Origin: Lonsdalea populi
GTDB taxonomy: Bacteria; Pseudomonadota; Gammaproteobacteria; Enterobacterales; Enterobacteriaceae
Assembly (NCBI RefSeq): GCF_015999465.1
Contig: NZ_CP065534.1
Span: forward strand, 3,720,001 to 3,784,000
Direction of reading: 5' to 3'
DNA: 64,000 nt
Part shown: positions 17,302 to 30,714 of the stretch, one piece after another
How the letters are laid out: every line of letters begins with the position of its first letter
Position numbering within the stretch: the first letter of the stretch is position 1
Notes under the pieces: generated by a model
Database searches by the model: none
Told to the model about the DNA's origin: nothing
Seen by the model: only the letters and a program-made list of their open reading frames with translations
Translations under genes and position numbers: made by a program

Positions 17302-18972
17302 TCAATTAACCGGTTTCTCACACCAGTTATTGCTCTGATTGATGCCGCCATCAGGAGAGGTATACCCCAGACATCCCAACACAGAGTCGAAGATCTCCTC
17401 ATGGCGCAGAATTTCACCGGCCTCCTTTCTGGCCTTTAAATTAGCGAAAGCCTGCTGATGTTCTGGCTCAGCCAGAAACTTATCAGACGCCCACATCATT
17501 ATCGGAGAACGAAATTGCTCCGGCGGCGCGACACGACGCGGCGTTCCATGCAGGTGCGAGTTCTCATCGATTGATTCGCCGTGATCGGACGAATAGAACA
17601 CCAACGCTTTCTTATCTCTCACCTGGTTGATGACCTGTTCGATAAACGCATCCGTGTAGAGAACGCTGTTGTCAAAAGAGTTGATGAGCTGTTCTCGGGT
17701 ACAGGAGGCATCCACGCTCATGCACTCCGGCTGGTAGCGGGCAAAGCTGCGCGGGTAACGCATCGAATACTGGTAGTGCGACCCTTTGGTATGTAGGACG
17801 ATAAGATGTTTGCCTTTGGTATAACGCGCCAATGAGGACTTCATCTCATCGATTAACAACACGTCATCAACCGATTTTCCATCATTGCGTTTTTCAGAGG
17901 CAATCATCTCGCGGATGGAGTAGTTATCAGCCCGAATGTTGTTGTAGAACCACACCTCGCTTTGCATGGCAAACAACTCCGATGAGAATCCCAATCCTTT
18001 CATCACGGAAAAAATATTGTGCTCTTTCAGCGTTCGCTGAGGATTATCTTCCGCCCCGCCTTCGCGCACAAACATACAGCGCATAGAAAGTTTGGTGGAG
18101 GTATCGCAAGAGCGACCGCGAAACGCCAATAGATTTTCCTCTTTGCCCAACTGAGGCGTCGTGTCCCGTGAGTAGCCTAACAGCCCCAAATGATCCCATC
18201 GTGTCGTCTCGCCAATGATAAAGACGACATAGGTATCATCAATATCCTTAGGCGCCTGATAGGTAAATTGAGTGCTCGGATCAAACAGGGAAGAGGCATC
18301 CTGATTTTCATCGTAGTGGGCATAGGCGAACAATCCCAGGGCAGACAACCAGTTAGACGGCAGATACGAGTGAGCCACTACGCCGCCATAGCTGGGTAAA
18401 TCTTGATTAGATGCTTTTTCCGCGTCAGCGTTGACCTTGCCCATATAATCCATGGGTAGCCAGACCAGCGCGACGATAACCGCCAAACCCAGCACTGCAG
18501 ACAAACGTTTCCCTGGCGTTTTCAACTGTTCTAACAACGTTTGTTGCAGACGGCTTGTCCAGATGATCGCCAGCGGCGGCACGCTGACGAATATCATCCA
18601 CAGTACGAAATTGACGCCAATCACCTCCCGAGAGAGATCGATATCTGTCGTCATCACTGAAGCGATGATGCCGTAGCCAATAACCACATTAAAAAAGGTC
18701 ATGTAATAGCTGGCAGCCACTGAAATTAATGTCAGTAACGAAGCCAGAATACGAAAACATCTTTTTCCACCCAGAGAAATAAGCCGCATCAGGAAAAAAG
18801 TAAACAGAATGCAAGCCAGCAGCTCAGCCACGGCAGAAAGAAAATGCGTGGCATGTTTAAGGTCGAAAATAGCCAGAGAATCAAAACGGCGGTAATAAAC
18901 GGATAGATTCAGGAATAAGCCTATATAAAAAGCTAATATCCAGGAAACTTTGGGTTGGGAATAAACTTGCAT
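17302..18972 (-). CDS. eptB: Kdo2-lipid A phosphoethanolamine 7''-transferase EptB
   Basis: Inner-membrane enzyme of 556 residues that adds phosphoethanolamine from phosphatidylethanolamine to the outer Kdo sugar of lipopolysaccharide. Five hydrophobic segments occupy about residues 10-175, followed by a periplasmic sulfatase-like catalytic domain. Residues 254-258 (GETTR) hold the metal ligand Glu and the threonine nucleophile. The Zn site also has SDHGES, and several Cys pairs (CDTSTKLSMRC, CMSVDASC) form disulfides. E. coli EptB is 563 residues. It is adjacent to proK as in E. coli. In E. coli it is controlled by sigmaE and by the small RNA MgrR; neither control is evident here. Confidence 0.93.
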   Translation of the reverse strand: MQVYSQPKVSWILAFYIGLFLNLSVYYRRFDSLAIFDLKHATHFLSAVAELLACILFTFFLMRLISLGGKRCFRILASLLTLISVAASYYMTFFNVVIGYGIIASVMTTDIDLSREVIGVNFVLWMIFVSVPPLAIIWTSRLQQTLLEQLKTPGKRLSAVLGLAVIVALVWLPMDYMGKVNADAEKASNQDLPSYGGVVAHSYLPSNWLSALGLFAYAHYDENQDASSLFDPSTQFTYQAPKDIDDTYVVFIIGETTRWDHLGLLGYSRDTTPQLGKEENLLAFRGRSCDTSTKLSMRCMFVREGGAEDNPQRTLKEHNIFSVMKGLGFSSELFAMQSEVWFYNNIRADNYSIREMIASEKRNDGKSVDDVLLIDEMKSSLARYTKGKHLIVLHTKGSHYQYSMRYPRSFARYQPECMSVDASCTREQLINSFDNSVLYTDAFIEQVINQVRDKKALVFYSSDHGESIDENSHLHGTPRRVAPPEQFRSPIMMWASDKFLAEPEHQQAFANLKARKEAGEILRHEEIFDSVLGCLGYTSPDGGINQSNNWCEKPVN

Positions 18973-19356
18973 TCTTATAATCTGCTCCAGAGGCTTGCGT
19001 CTGTAATCTGTAAACAGACACCGCAGCCCCCCTCGGAGTTCATTATCTTTTAGCGTTATAGCGTAATAAATGTGATGAAGCGCAATCGCTTAGCTAACCA
19101 ACCGTCGTATCAGACCTCTCCATTATTAGACTGGATCATGAAATGATTAGGTTGATTTATCTATTCTGCAAGGATAATCGTCTAACTCATTAGTTCTGAT
19201 GTGTGAGTAAAACCCTGTGATCTTATTTATATATAACAAAAAATAGTTCCCCACGTTTCAATCCACAGCATTCCCTTTTAATAAATTTATTTATTAGCTA
19301 TCTCACTTACTTTTTTATCACTGCCATCTAAGTCTTTTTAAAAACAAGAAATTACG
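18973..19356. other. AT-rich region between eptB and ligB
   Basis: No gene is evident in these 384 bases. The sequence is AT-rich, particularly 19200-19350. It contains the eptB promoter at its left end and lies past the ligB stop codon on the right. No clear terminator for ligB was found. Confidence 0.5.
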
Positions 19357-21989
<2,633 letters not shown>

Positions 21990-22046
21990 CGGCACATTCA
22001 GTATCATGCCCAGTCTTTTTTTTATTTCCCTGTGGAGTACCTCATT

Positions 22047-22322
22047 ATGGCACGCGTAACTGTTCAAGACGCTGTAGAAAAAATTGGTAACCGTTTTGAC
22101 CTGGTGTTGGTCGCTGCCCGTCGCGCCCGACAGATCCAAGTTGGGGGCAAAGATGCCCTGGTTCCTGAAGAAAACGACAAGTACACGGTTATCGCACTGC
22201 GTGAGATCGAAGAAGGTCTGATCACTTCCCAGATTCTGGACGCCCGTGAGCGTCAGGAGCAGCAGGAGCAGGAAGCCGCAGAAATTCAGGCGGTCACCGC
22301 AATTGCTGAAGGTCGCCGCTAA
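22047..22322 (+). CDS. rpoZ: RNA polymerase omega subunit
   Basis: Small subunit of 91 residues, the same as in E. coli, that binds the beta' subunit, helps its folding and contributes to one of the ppGpp-binding sites of RNA polymerase. The sequence [19 protein letters not shown] and [10 protein letters not shown] are diagnostic, and the C-terminal tail is acidic and glutamine-rich. The start at 22047 has TGGAG nine bases upstream. It lies 57 bases past gmk and 18 bases before spoT. Confidence 0.98.
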   Translation: MARVTVQDAVEKIGNRFDLVLVAARRARQIQVGGKDALVPEENDKYTVIALREIEEGLITSQILDARERQEQQEQEAAEIQAVTAIAEGRR

Positions 22323-22340
22323 TCACACCACGAGTCGCCC

Positions 22341-24440
22341 TTGTATCTGTTTGAAAGTCTTAATCTGCTGATTCAGAATTACCTGCCCGAAGATCAAATA
22401 AAACGTCTACGGCAGGCTTACCTTGTCGCACGTGATGCTCACGAGGGGCAGACTCGCTCCAGCGGCGAGCCCTACATCACCCATCCTGTAGCCGTAGCCT
22501 GCATTTTGGCCGAGATGCGTCTCGACTATGAAACGCTCATGGCGGCGCTACTGCATGACGTGATTGAAGACACGCCCGCCACCTATCAGGATATGGAACA
22601 GCTGTTCGGCAAAAGCGTTGCCGAGCTGGTGGAAGGCGTCTCCAAGCTAGATAAGCTGAAATTTCGCGACAAGAAAGAAGCGCAGGCAGAAAACTTTCGC
22701 AAAATGATCATGGCGATGGTGCAAGACATCCGCGTCATTCTAATCAAACTTGCCGACCGCACCCACAATATGCGGACGCTGGGGGCGCTAAGGCCGGATA
22801 AACGCCGACGCATCGCCCGGGAAACGCTGGAAATTTACAGCCCGCTGGCCCATCGGCTCGGTATTCATCACCTGAAAACCGAACTGGAAGAGCTGGGGTT
22901 TGAAGCGCTCTATCCGAACCGTTACCGCGTTATCAAAGAAGTGGTGAAAGCCGCGCGCGGCAACCGTAAGGAGATGATTCAGAAGATCCTGTCGGAAATC
23001 GAAGGGCGTTTGCTGGAAGCCGGTATCCCCTGCCGCGTCGGCGGCCGGGAAAAACACCTCTACTCCATCTACTGTAAGATGCACCTGAAAGAGCAGCGTT
23101 TTCATTCCATTATGGATATTTACGCTTTTAGGGTGATCGTCCACGATCTGGATACCTGCTACCGCGTGCTCGGTCAGGTTCACGGTCTGTATAAACCGCG
23201 CCCCGGTCGCGTTAAAGACTATATCGCCATCCCGAAAGCCAACGGCTATCAATCTTTGCATACCTCTTTGATCGGGCCGCACGGCGTCCCCGTCGAAGTG
23301 CAGATCCGTACGGAAGATATGGATCAGATGGCTGAAATGGGCGTGGCCGCACACTGGGCTTATAAAGAAGGCGAAAGCAGCACGACCGCACAGGTTCGGG
23401 CGCGTCGTTGGATGCAAAGCCTGATGGAACTGCAGCAAAGCGCTGGCAGTTCATTTGAATTTATCGAAAGCGTGAAGTCGGATTTGTTTCCCGACGAAAT
23501 GTACGTCTTCACGCCCGAAGGCCGCATTGTCGAACTGCCCTCTGGCGCCACGCCGGTGGACTTCGCCTATGCGGTACATACCGACATCGGCCACGCCTGC
23601 GTGGGCGCACGTGTCGACCGCCAACCATATCCTTTGTCGCAAGCGCTGAAAAGTGGTCAGACGGTTGAGATCATCACGGCGCCGGGCGCCCGTCCAAACG
23701 CCGCTTGGCTGAATTTTGTCGTCAGTTCCAAAGCTCGAGCCAGAATTCGTCAACTGCTGAAGAACCTGAAGCGTGACGACTCCGTCAGTCTAGGACGTCG
23801 TCTGCTGAACCATGCGCTGGGTCACGGACGCAAGCTGTCCGAAGTTCCCGCACCCAATATTCAGCGCGAACTGGACCGAATGAAAATCTCTTCGCTGGAC
23901 GATCTGCTGGCGGAAATCGGTCTTGGCAATGCCATGAGCATCGTGGTGGCCAAAAATCTGCTGGAAGAAGATACCGGATTGAACAGTTCCGGCATCCGCA
24001 AGCTCCCGATCAAAGGCGCCGACGGCGTGTTGGTGACCTTCGCCAAGTGCTGCCGTCCCATCCCGGGCGACCCCATCATTGCCCATGTCAGTCCCGGCAA
24101 AGGGTTGGTTATCCACCACGAGTCCTGCCGCAATATCCGCGGATATCAGAAAGAACCCGAGAAATTCATGGCGGTGGAATGGGACAAGGTCACCGAGCAG
24201 GAGTTTCTGACCGAAATCAAGGTGGACATGCTCAACCATCAGGGCGTGCTGGCCAATCTGACCGCCGCCATCAACAGCGCCAATGCCAATATCCAGAGCA
24301 TCAATACGGAAGAAAAAGACGGCAGGGTCTACAGTGCCTTTATACGGCTCACCGCGCGTGATCGCGTCCATCTCGCCAACATCATGCGCAAGATCCGCGT
24401 AATGCCGGATGTCATTAAAGTTAATCGTAACCGAAACTAA
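22341..24440 (+). CDS. spoT: Bifunctional (p)ppGpp synthetase/hydrolase SpoT
   Basis: Cytoplasmic enzyme of 699 residues that degrades and weakly makes (p)ppGpp, setting growth-rate and starvation responses. The hydrolase HD domain includes His72-Asp73 and the Glu76-Asp77 pair in LHDVIEDTP. The synthetase domain follows (about 200-340, with REKHLYSIYCKM and DYIAIPKANGYQS). The TGS domain is near 385-445 (VFTPEGRIVELPSGATPVDF), then the helical region with the conserved KCCRPIPGD and a C-terminal ACT domain from about 625. The start codon is TTG, a weak start; the residues YLFESLN align with E. coli SpoT from its first residue. Confidence 0.97.
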   Translation: MYLFESLNLLIQNYLPEDQIKRLRQAYLVARDAHEGQTRSSGEPYITHPVAVACILAEMRLDYETLMAALLHDVIEDTPATYQDMEQLFGKSVAELVEGVSKLDKLKFRDKKEAQAENFRKMIMAMVQDIRVILIKLADRTHNMRTLGALRPDKRRRIARETLEIYSPLAHRLGIHHLKTELEELGFEALYPNRYRVIKEVVKAARGNRKEMIQKILSEIEGRLLEAGIPCRVGGREKHLYSIYCKMHLKEQRFHSIMDIYAFRVIVHDLDTCYRVLGQVHGLYKPRPGRVKDYIAIPKANGYQSLHTSLIGPHGVPVEVQIRTEDMDQMAEMGVAAHWAYKEGESSTTAQVRARRWMQSLMELQQSAGSSFEFIESVKSDLFPDEMYVFTPEGRIVELPSGATPVDFAYAVHTDIGHACVGARVDRQPYPLSQALKSGQTVEIITAPGARPNAAWLNFVVSSKARARIRQLLKNLKRDDSVSLGRRLLNHALGHGRKLSEVPAPNIQRELDRMKISSLDDLLAEIGLGNAMSIVVAKNLLEEDTGLNSSGIRKLPIKGADGVLVTFAKCCRPIPGDPIIAHVSPGKGLVIHHESCRNIRGYQKEPEKFMAVEWDKVTEQEFLTEIKVDMLNHQGVLANLTAAINSANANIQSINTEEKDGRVYSAFIRLTARDRVHLANIMRKIRVMPDVIKVNRNRN

Positions 24441-24446
24441 TCTGTT

Positions 24447-25139
24447 ATGACGCCAGAACGTTATACGCGCATCAGAGAGATGCTGAATCACCGTCAGCCC
24501 GACCTGACGGTGTGTATGGAACAGGTTCATAAGCCTCACAATGTCTCCGCCGTTATTCGCACGGCGGATGCCGTAGGCGTGCATCAGGTTCACGCCATAT
24601 GGCCGACCGGACATATGAGAACGCTGGTTTCCACCGCCGCCGGCAGCAACAGCTGGGTAAAAGTCAAAACTCACGCCACGATTAAGGACGCCGTCGAACA
24701 TCTGAAGGCGCAGGGTATGCAAGTGCTGGCCACCAACCTTTCTGACAAAGCCGTTGATTTTCGCGACATTGATTACACCCGCCCCACCTGCATTCTTCTT
24801 GGACAGGAAAAAAAAGGCATCTCCGCAGAAGCGCTGGCCTTGGCAGACCAGGACATCGTTATTCCGATGACCGGCATGGTCCAATCCCTCAATGTTTCCG
24901 TAGCCTCCGCGCTGATTCTGTATGAAGCGCAACGTCAGCGACAGATGGCTGGAATGTATCATCGGGATACCAGTCCGTTGGACGAAGAGGAGCAGCAGCG
25001 CCTGTTGTTCGAGGGCGGCTACCCCGTTCTCGCCCGCGTGGCGAAACGTAAAGGACTTCCACGTCCGCTCATAGGCCAGCAGGGTCAGGTGGTCGCCGAC
25101 ACCCCGTGGTGGGCCGCCATGCAGTCCACGGAATTATAA
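24447..25139 (+). CDS. trmH: tRNA (guanosine(18)-2'-O)-methyltransferase TrmH
   Basis: SpoU-family methyltransferase of 230 residues (229 in E. coli). It methylates the ribose of G18 in the D-loop of tRNAs using S-adenosylmethionine. Motif 1 is NVSAVIRTADAVG with the catalytic Arg, motif 2 is ILLGQEKKGIS, and motif 3 is VQSLNVSVASALILY; the last two form the trefoil knot. It starts six bases after spoT and its TAA shares one base with the recG ATG, so translation is coupled. Confidence 0.97.
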   Translation: MTPERYTRIREMLNHRQPDLTVCMEQVHKPHNVSAVIRTADAVGVHQVHAIWPTGHMRTLVSTAAGSNSWVKVKTHATIKDAVEHLKAQGMQVLATNLSDKAVDFRDIDYTRPTCILLGQEKKGISAEALALADQDIVIPMTGMVQSLNVSVASALILYEAQRQRQMAGMYHRDTSPLDEEEQQRLLFEGGYPVLARVAKRKGLPRPLIGQQGQVVADTPWWAAMQSTEL

Positions 25140-27220
25140 TGCGCGGACGCCTGCTGAATACCCAACCGCTGAACACGCTTGTCGGCGTCGGGCCCAGTCA
25201 GGCGAATAAACTGGCCCGCATCGGCTTGGAAACCGTGGAAGATCTGCTGTTTCATCTGCCGCTGCGCTACGAAGACCGCACCCAACTTTATCCCATCAAC
25301 GACCTGCTGCCGGGCATCTACGCCACCGTTGAAGGCGAAATTCTGCGCTGTGACGTCACTTTTGGCCGCCGCCGTATGCTGACCTGCCAGATCAGCGACG
25401 GCAGCGGCGTGCTCACGCTGCGTTTTTTCAACTTTAACGCCGCCATGAAGAACAGTCTGGCGCCGAGCCAGCGGGTCTTCGCTTACGGTGAAATCCGCCG
25501 TGGCAAGCTGGGAGCTGAAATTATCCACCCGGAGTATCGGGTTCAGGGCGAAGAAAGCGACGTGGCATTGCAGGAGACGCTGACGCCGGTCTATCCCACC
25601 ACCGACGGCATCCGTCAGGCCACGCTGCGCAAGTTGACCGACCAGGCGCTGAAACTGCTGGACCGCCATCCGATTGATGAACTGCTGCCGCAGGAGCTCA
25701 ATCACTCGATGATTAGCCTGACAGAAGCGCTGCATACGCTACATCGGCCGCCGCCCGACATGCAGCTGAGCGAGCTGGAACAGGGGAAGCATCCGGCTCA
25801 GCAACGGTTGATCATGGAAGAGCTGCTGGCCCACAATCTGAGTATGCTGGCCGCACGGGCCGGCGCCCAGCGTCACCACGCGCTGGCGCTCCCGCCCCGC
25901 GATACGTTAAAACAGCAGTTGCTGGCCGCCCTGCCGTTTTCGCCGACTCAGGCGCAAGATCGCGTCGTCGCCGAAATCGAACAGGATTTGAATCATCCCT
26001 ATCCCATGATGCGGCTGGTACAGGGCGATGTCGGCTCTGGCAAAACGCTGGTGGCGGCTCTGGCCGCATTGCGCGCCATTGCTCACAGCAAGCAGGTGGC
26101 GCTTATGGCGCCCACCGAGCTGCTGGCGGAGCAACACGCCAACAACTTTCGCCAGTGGTTCGCGCCTCTGGGCATTAACGTAGGATGGCTGGCCGGAAAG
26201 CAGAAAGGCAAAGCGCGTCAGGCGCAACAGGATGCCATCGCCAGCGGCGATGTCGGTATGGTGGTCGGCACCCACGCCATTTTTCAACAGCAGGTCCAAT
26301 TTAACGGTCTGGCGCTGGTAATTATCGATGAGCAGCACCGGTTTGGCGTCCATCAGCGGCTTGCTCTGTGGGAAAAAGGCGAGCAGCAGGGATTTCACCC
26401 CCATCAGCTAATTATGACTGCAACGCCGATCCCGCGCACGCTGGCGATGACCGCCTACGCCGACCTGGAAACCTCGGTCATCGACGAGCTGCCGCCGGGC
26501 AGAACGCCCGTCACTACCGTCGCCATTCCCGATACTCGTCGCGGCGATATCATCCAGCGTGTCGACAATGCCTGCCAGCAGGAAGGCCGTCAGGCCTATT
26601 GGGTGTGTACCCTGATTGAGGAGTCGGACCTTCTGGAGGCCCAGGCGGCGGAAGCGACCTGTCAGGAACTGCGCGAAGCGCTGCCGGAACTTACCATCGG
26701 GTTAGTGCACGGGCGGATGAAAGCGCAGGAAAAACAACAGGTGATGGAGGCGTTCAAGGCAGGAAATATTCAACTGCTCGTCGCCACCACCGTGATTGAA
26801 GTCGGCGTAGATGTCCCCAACGCCAGCCTGATGATTATCGAAAATCCCGAACGGCTCGGTCTGGCGCAATTGCATCAGTTGCGTGGACGCGTAGGCCGCG
26901 GATCGGTGGCCTCCCACTGTGTACTGCTGTACAAATCGCCGCTCAGCAAAACCGCGCAGAAGCGACTGCAGGTTTTACGAGATAGCAATGATGGCTTTGT
27001 GATCGCTCAACGCGATCTCGAGATTCGCGGACCGGGTGAACTGCTCGGCACCCGTCAAACCGGCAGCGCCGAGTTCAAAGTCGCCGATCTGCTGCGAGAT
27101 CAGGCGTTGATTCCGCAGGTCCAGCGCCTGGCGCGCCACATCCACGAACGCTATCCCGAACATGCGCGGGCGCTCATCGAACGCTGGCTGCCGGAAAGCG
27201 CGCGCTACACCAACGCCTGA
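25139..27220 (+). CDS. recG: ATP-dependent DNA helicase RecG
   Basis: Helicase of 693 residues, equal to E. coli RecG, that remodels stalled forks, Holliday junctions and R-loops. The N-terminal wedge/OB domain spans about 1-160. The helicase part has Walker A GDVGSGKT, motif [18 protein letters not shown] (motif III), then [21 protein letters not shown] and QLRGRVGRG (motifs IV-VI) and the C-terminal TRG-type end with [13 protein letters not shown]. The start at 25139 overlaps the trmH stop; an upstream in-frame ATG at 25106 lies inside trmH and is not used. Confidence 0.97.
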   Translation: MRGRLLNTQPLNTLVGVGPSQANKLARIGLETVEDLLFHLPLRYEDRTQLYPINDLLPGIYATVEGEILRCDVTFGRRRMLTCQISDGSGVLTLRFFNFNAAMKNSLAPSQRVFAYGEIRRGKLGAEIIHPEYRVQGEESDVALQETLTPVYPTTDGIRQATLRKLTDQALKLLDRHPIDELLPQELNHSMISLTEALHTLHRPPPDMQLSELEQGKHPAQQRLIMEELLAHNLSMLAARAGAQRHHALALPPRDTLKQQLLAALPFSPTQAQDRVVAEIEQDLNHPYPMMRLVQGDVGSGKTLVAALAALRAIAHSKQVALMAPTELLAEQHANNFRQWFAPLGINVGWLAGKQKGKARQAQQDAIASGDVGMVVGTHAIFQQQVQFNGLALVIIDEQHRFGVHQRLALWEKGEQQGFHPHQLIMTATPIPRTLAMTAYADLETSVIDELPPGRTPVTTVAIPDTRRGDIIQRVDNACQQEGRQAYWVCTLIEESDLLEAQAAEATCQELREALPELTIGLVHGRMKAQEKQQVMEAFKAGNIQLLVATTVIEVGVDVPNASLMIIENPERLGLAQLHQLRGRVGRGSVASHCVLLYKSPLSKTAQKRLQVLRDSNDGFVIAQRDLEIRGPGELLGTRQTGSAEFKVADLLRDQALIPQVQRLARHIHERYPEHARALIERWLPESARYTNA

Positions 27221-27350
27221 CTGTCCACGGCGATCGCTTCCTCCCAAATTATCCTCTACGCTCGTGCATCAAGGCGGCATGCGCAACCGTTTGCTTTTAT
27301 TAGGTAGATCATTAAAATGCGTTTTTTGTCGTTCTGGAGTGCCAACCGCC

Positions 27351-28754
27351 ATGCGTATTCCCCCTGCCGAACCACTGCGCCCGGAAGAACCCGCCGCCGC
27401 CCAACCTCGCAGCGAACTTATCTACCGTCTCGAAGATCGCCCGCCGCTGCCGCAAACCCTGTTTGCCGCCGGCCAGCACCTGTTAGCCATGTTCGTTGCC
27501 GTCATTACGCCGGCCTTGCTGATTTGTCAGGCGCTCGGGCTGCCGGCGCAGGATACGCAGCACATCATCAGCATGTCGCTGTTCGCCTCCGGTCTGGCCT
27601 CCATTCTGCAAATTAAAACCTGGGGGCCTGTGGGTTCCGGGCTGCTGTCGATTCAGGGCACCAGCTTTAACTTTGTGACGCCGCTAATCATGGGCGGATT
27701 GGCGATGAAAAATGGCGGCGCAGATGTTCCCACCATGATGGCCGCGCTGTTCGGCACGCTGATGGTCGCCTCTTGTACCGAGATCCTGCTGTCCCGCGTT
27801 CTTCATCTAGCCCGAAGGATTGTCACTCCGCTGGTTTCCGGCGTGGTCGTCATGATTATTGGTCTGTCGCTGATTCAGGTGGGGCTGACCTCGATTGGCG
27901 GTGGATTCGCGGCGCTAAACGACCATTCGTTCGGCGCGCCCAAAAATCTGCTGCTGGCAGGCGTGGTCCTACTGGTTATTATCCTGTTGAATCGCCAGCG
28001 TAATCCCTATCTGCGCGTCGCCTCACTGGTCATTGCTATGGCCGTCGGGTATCTGGCGGCGTGGCTGATGGGAATGCTGCCGAAAGAGATGTCCAGCACG
28101 GCGCAGTCCGCCATCATGGTGCCGACACCGCTGTATTACGGTCTGGGCTTCGACTGGAGTCTGCTCGTGCCGTTGATGCTGGTATTTATGGTGACATCGC
28201 TGGAAACCATCGGCGATATCACGGCAACCTCCGACGTCTCGGAACAACCGGTACGCGGACCGCTATATATGCAACGCCTGAAAGGCGGCGTGCTGGCCAA
28301 CGGCCTGAACTCCATGCTTTCAGCGGTATTTAATACCTTTCCAAACTCCTGCTTCGGTCAGAACAATGGCGTGATCCAACTGACCGGCGTCGCCAGCCGC
28401 CATGTCGGTTTCGTCGTTGCGCTAATGCTGATTGTGCTGGGGCTGTTCCCGGCCGTCAGCGGATTAGTTCAGCACATCCCGGAGCCGGTGTTGGGAGGCG
28501 CGACCATCGTAATGTTCGGAACGATCGCCGCCTCAGGCGTGCGCATCGTGTCTCGCGAATCGCTAAACCGCCGGGCTATCATGATCATCGCCCTCTCGCT
28601 GGCCGTAGGTTTGGGCGTCGCTCAGCAGCCGCTAATCCTGCAATTCGCTCCAGACTGGCTGAAAACCCTACTGTCTTCCGGCATCGCTGCGGGCGGGATC
28701 ACCGCCATCGTCTTGAATCTGGTGTTCCCGCAAGAGCAAGAAGAAAAAGAATAG
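27351..28754 (+). CDS. xanP: Xanthine:proton symporter XanP
   Basis: Inner-membrane NCS2-family purine transporter of 467 residues (463 in E. coli) with about 14 membrane segments. It imports xanthine with protons. The family signature [14 protein letters not shown] is present, together with [12 protein letters not shown] and [13 protein letters not shown], which carry the substrate-binding Gln/Glu/Asp residues of XanP. The start at 27351 (MRIPPAEPL) has GGAG eleven bases upstream. The longer frame overlaps recG and is not supported. In E. coli gltS lies between recG and xanP and xanP is near; here gltS is absent. Confidence 0.94.
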   Translation: MRIPPAEPLRPEEPAAAQPRSELIYRLEDRPPLPQTLFAAGQHLLAMFVAVITPALLICQALGLPAQDTQHIISMSLFASGLASILQIKTWGPVGSGLLSIQGTSFNFVTPLIMGGLAMKNGGADVPTMMAALFGTLMVASCTEILLSRVLHLARRIVTPLVSGVVVMIIGLSLIQVGLTSIGGGFAALNDHSFGAPKNLLLAGVVLLVIILLNRQRNPYLRVASLVIAMAVGYLAAWLMGMLPKEMSSTAQSAIMVPTPLYYGLGFDWSLLVPLMLVFMVTSLETIGDITATSDVSEQPVRGPLYMQRLKGGVLANGLNSMLSAVFNTFPNSCFGQNNGVIQLTGVASRHVGFVVALMLIVLGLFPAVSGLVQHIPEPVLGGATIVMFGTIAASGVRIVSRESLNRRAIMIIALSLAVGLGVAQQPLILQFAPDWLKTLLSSGIAAGGITAIVLNLVFPQEQEEKE

Positions 28755-28790
28755 GGAGCCGGCTTCCAGATATTTCGTATTTACCGTGCT

Positions 28791-28826
28791 AATCAGGGTC
28801 CCATGATGCAACATCGGACCCTGATT
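28791..28826 (+). terminator. Possible terminator of xanP
   Basis: AATCAGGGTCC and GGACCCTGATT are perfect arms with a 14-base loop, 37 bases past the xanP stop codon. The T-run after it is weak (CTTGTC), so it may be a pausing or processing structure. Confidence 0.5.
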
Positions 28827-28914
28827 CTTGTCAGGCGTATGATTACCGACTTGAGCGGCTGCAGACATTGCGGCATAACATTTCTATCCTCGACGACAGG
28901 CACGGACTGATACG

Positions 28915-30615
28915 ATGAAATTTATCGGGAAACCCCTTATCGCACTGCTGTTACTCATCCTATTAGCTATGGCGGCGCTCTACGTCACGATACAGAGCGG
29001 ATGGGGAGCCGACTGGGTCGGCAGGTGGGTCAGCCAGCATACCGAATACAGGCTATCGCTCAAACAAGCGTCTCACGACTGGTCGTCGCCCGGCCATATT
29101 CAGTTGACGGACGTCACTTTCGGCCGTGAAAACCAACCGCCGACGCTGGTCGCCAAACGGGTATCCCTCGGGCTTAGCGTCCGCCAAATCACCACGCCCT
29201 CTCATTTCGCCAGCCTGCGGCTGGAAGGCGGGACGCTCAATCTGAGTCAAACCGGTTACGCTTTGCCTTTTAAAGCTGACGTGTTGCAGCTCAAGGACAT
29301 GGCGCTACAGCTGCACGACGGCGACTGGCGGCTGAACGGGCAGAAGGTCAACGGCGGCATCACGCCGTGGGAACCGCAGTCCGATCATCTGCTGGGAAAC
29401 AATGCGCGTTTCCAGTTCAGCGCCCGCTCGCTGACGCTTAATGATATCCCCGCCAGTCAGGTGTTGGTTGAAGGCACATTCGACAATCGGCGCCTGACGC
29501 TGAGCAACTTCGGCGCCAATGTCGCCCGGGGGGATCTGACCGGCAGCGCGCAGCGCGCGGATGATGGCAGTTGGCAGATTAATCGACTCAGATTGAGTAA
29601 CGTGAGGCTGCAAACTGCGCGTTCCCTCTCTGATTTTTGGCGGCCCGCCGCAACGCTGTCCGCCGTCAGCGTTGACCGTTTCGATCTGATAGACGCACGC
29701 ATCGAAGGGCCGGGCTGGGCCGCCAGCGATCTTGACGCCACACTGCAACACGTCACATTCCGACAGGATAACTGGCAGAGTGAGGACGGCTCGCTCTCGT
29801 TCAACGCCACCGATCTTATCAACGGCGACCTGCATCTGATCGACCCGATTATCAATCTGGACCTGTCGGCTCAGGGGATCGCCATCCGCCAGTTCTCGGC
29901 CCGTTGGGAGAGAGGGCTGCTGCGGGCCAGCGGCAACTGGCTGCGCGGCGACCACCGGCTGACGCTGGATGAGCTGGTTATCGCGGGAATGGAATACACC
30001 CTGCCGGGAGACTGGCGTCAACGCTGGCAGCAGACGCTGCCTTCGTGGCTGGAAGAAGTCTCCGTCAAAAAATTTACCGCCAACCGTAACCTGCTGATCG
30101 ATATCAACCCGGACTTCCCATTCCAGTTAACCGCACTTGATGGCTATGGCAGCGACCTGATGCTGGCCCGCCAGCATCAGTGGGGAATTTGGCAGGGCTC
30201 GCTAAACCTGAACGCCAGCGATGCCACTTTCAATAAAGTGGATATTCGACGCCCGTCGCTGGCGTTGACGGCCGACAACAATCGGATCACTTTTACCGAT
30301 CTGAGCGCCTTCACGCAGGGTGGTCTGTTGGAAGCAAAAGCGATTATCGATCAGAACACTGCGCGTGAATTTATGCTGGATTTGAACGGCAAATCGACGA
30401 CATTCGACGCATTGCTTCGCTGGGGCTGGCCGATGCCGACTCGCATGCCATCGGGGAATATCAATTTTCAGTTAAAACTGAAAGGCCAGATGGCGAATGC
30501 CGCGCCGCTGAAACCCACCCTAAACGGCGTTTTGCAGGGGACTGACAGCGCTGGGCAACCGGTTTATCAACAGTTGAATCAGGGTATCCTGCAGGAAGGG
30601 ACGCCGGCGCCCTAA
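28915..30615 (+). CDS. yicH: AsmA-family inner-membrane protein YicH
   Basis: Protein of 566 residues (569 in E. coli) with one N-terminal membrane segment (about residues 6-27) and a long periplasmic AsmA-type part made of beta repeats. AsmA-like proteins are thought to carry phospholipids across the periplasm, and YicH is one of six paralogues in E. coli. The order xanP-yicH is as in E. coli. The ATG at 28915 is the first of the frame; the upstream ribosome site is weak. The exact role of YicH is unknown. Confidence 0.92.
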   Translation: MKFIGKPLIALLLLILLAMAALYVTIQSGWGADWVGRWVSQHTEYRLSLKQASHDWSSPGHIQLTDVTFGRENQPPTLVAKRVSLGLSVRQITTPSHFASLRLEGGTLNLSQTGYALPFKADVLQLKDMALQLHDGDWRLNGQKVNGGITPWEPQSDHLLGNNARFQFSARSLTLNDIPASQVLVEGTFDNRRLTLSNFGANVARGDLTGSAQRADDGSWQINRLRLSNVRLQTARSLSDFWRPAATLSAVSVDRFDLIDARIEGPGWAASDLDATLQHVTFRQDNWQSEDGSLSFNATDLINGDLHLIDPIINLDLSAQGIAIRQFSARWERGLLRASGNWLRGDHRLTLDELVIAGMEYTLPGDWRQRWQQTLPSWLEEVSVKKFTANRNLLIDINPDFPFQLTALDGYGSDLMLARQHQWGIWQGSLNLNASDATFNKVDIRRPSLALTADNNRITFTDLSAFTQGGLLEAKAIIDQNTAREFMLDLNGKSTTFDALLRWGWPMPTRMPSGNINFQLKLKGQMANAAPLKPTLNGVLQGTDSAGQPVYQQLNQGILQEGTPAP

Positions 30616-30636
30616 GGCGAATGGGCGATACCAAGA

Positions 30637-30672
30637 AGGAGGCCGGACTCATCATCCGGCCTTCTGTTATTC
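30637..30672. terminator. Terminator between yicH and fabY (convergent)
   Basis: AAGGAGGCCGGA and TCCGGCCTT form a strong stem 22 bases after yicH, followed by GTTATT. It may serve both convergent genes. Confidence 0.65.
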
Positions 30673-30714
30673 GTAGAGAGCCATTCCCAGAACCGTCAAT
30701 ATCTGCGCCTTATA

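Noticed and set aside
22788-24962. Long minus-strand frames (216 and 390 codons) opposite spoT and trmH
   Set aside because: They are antisense shadows of strongly conserved genes, with low-complexity translations and no ribosome sites.
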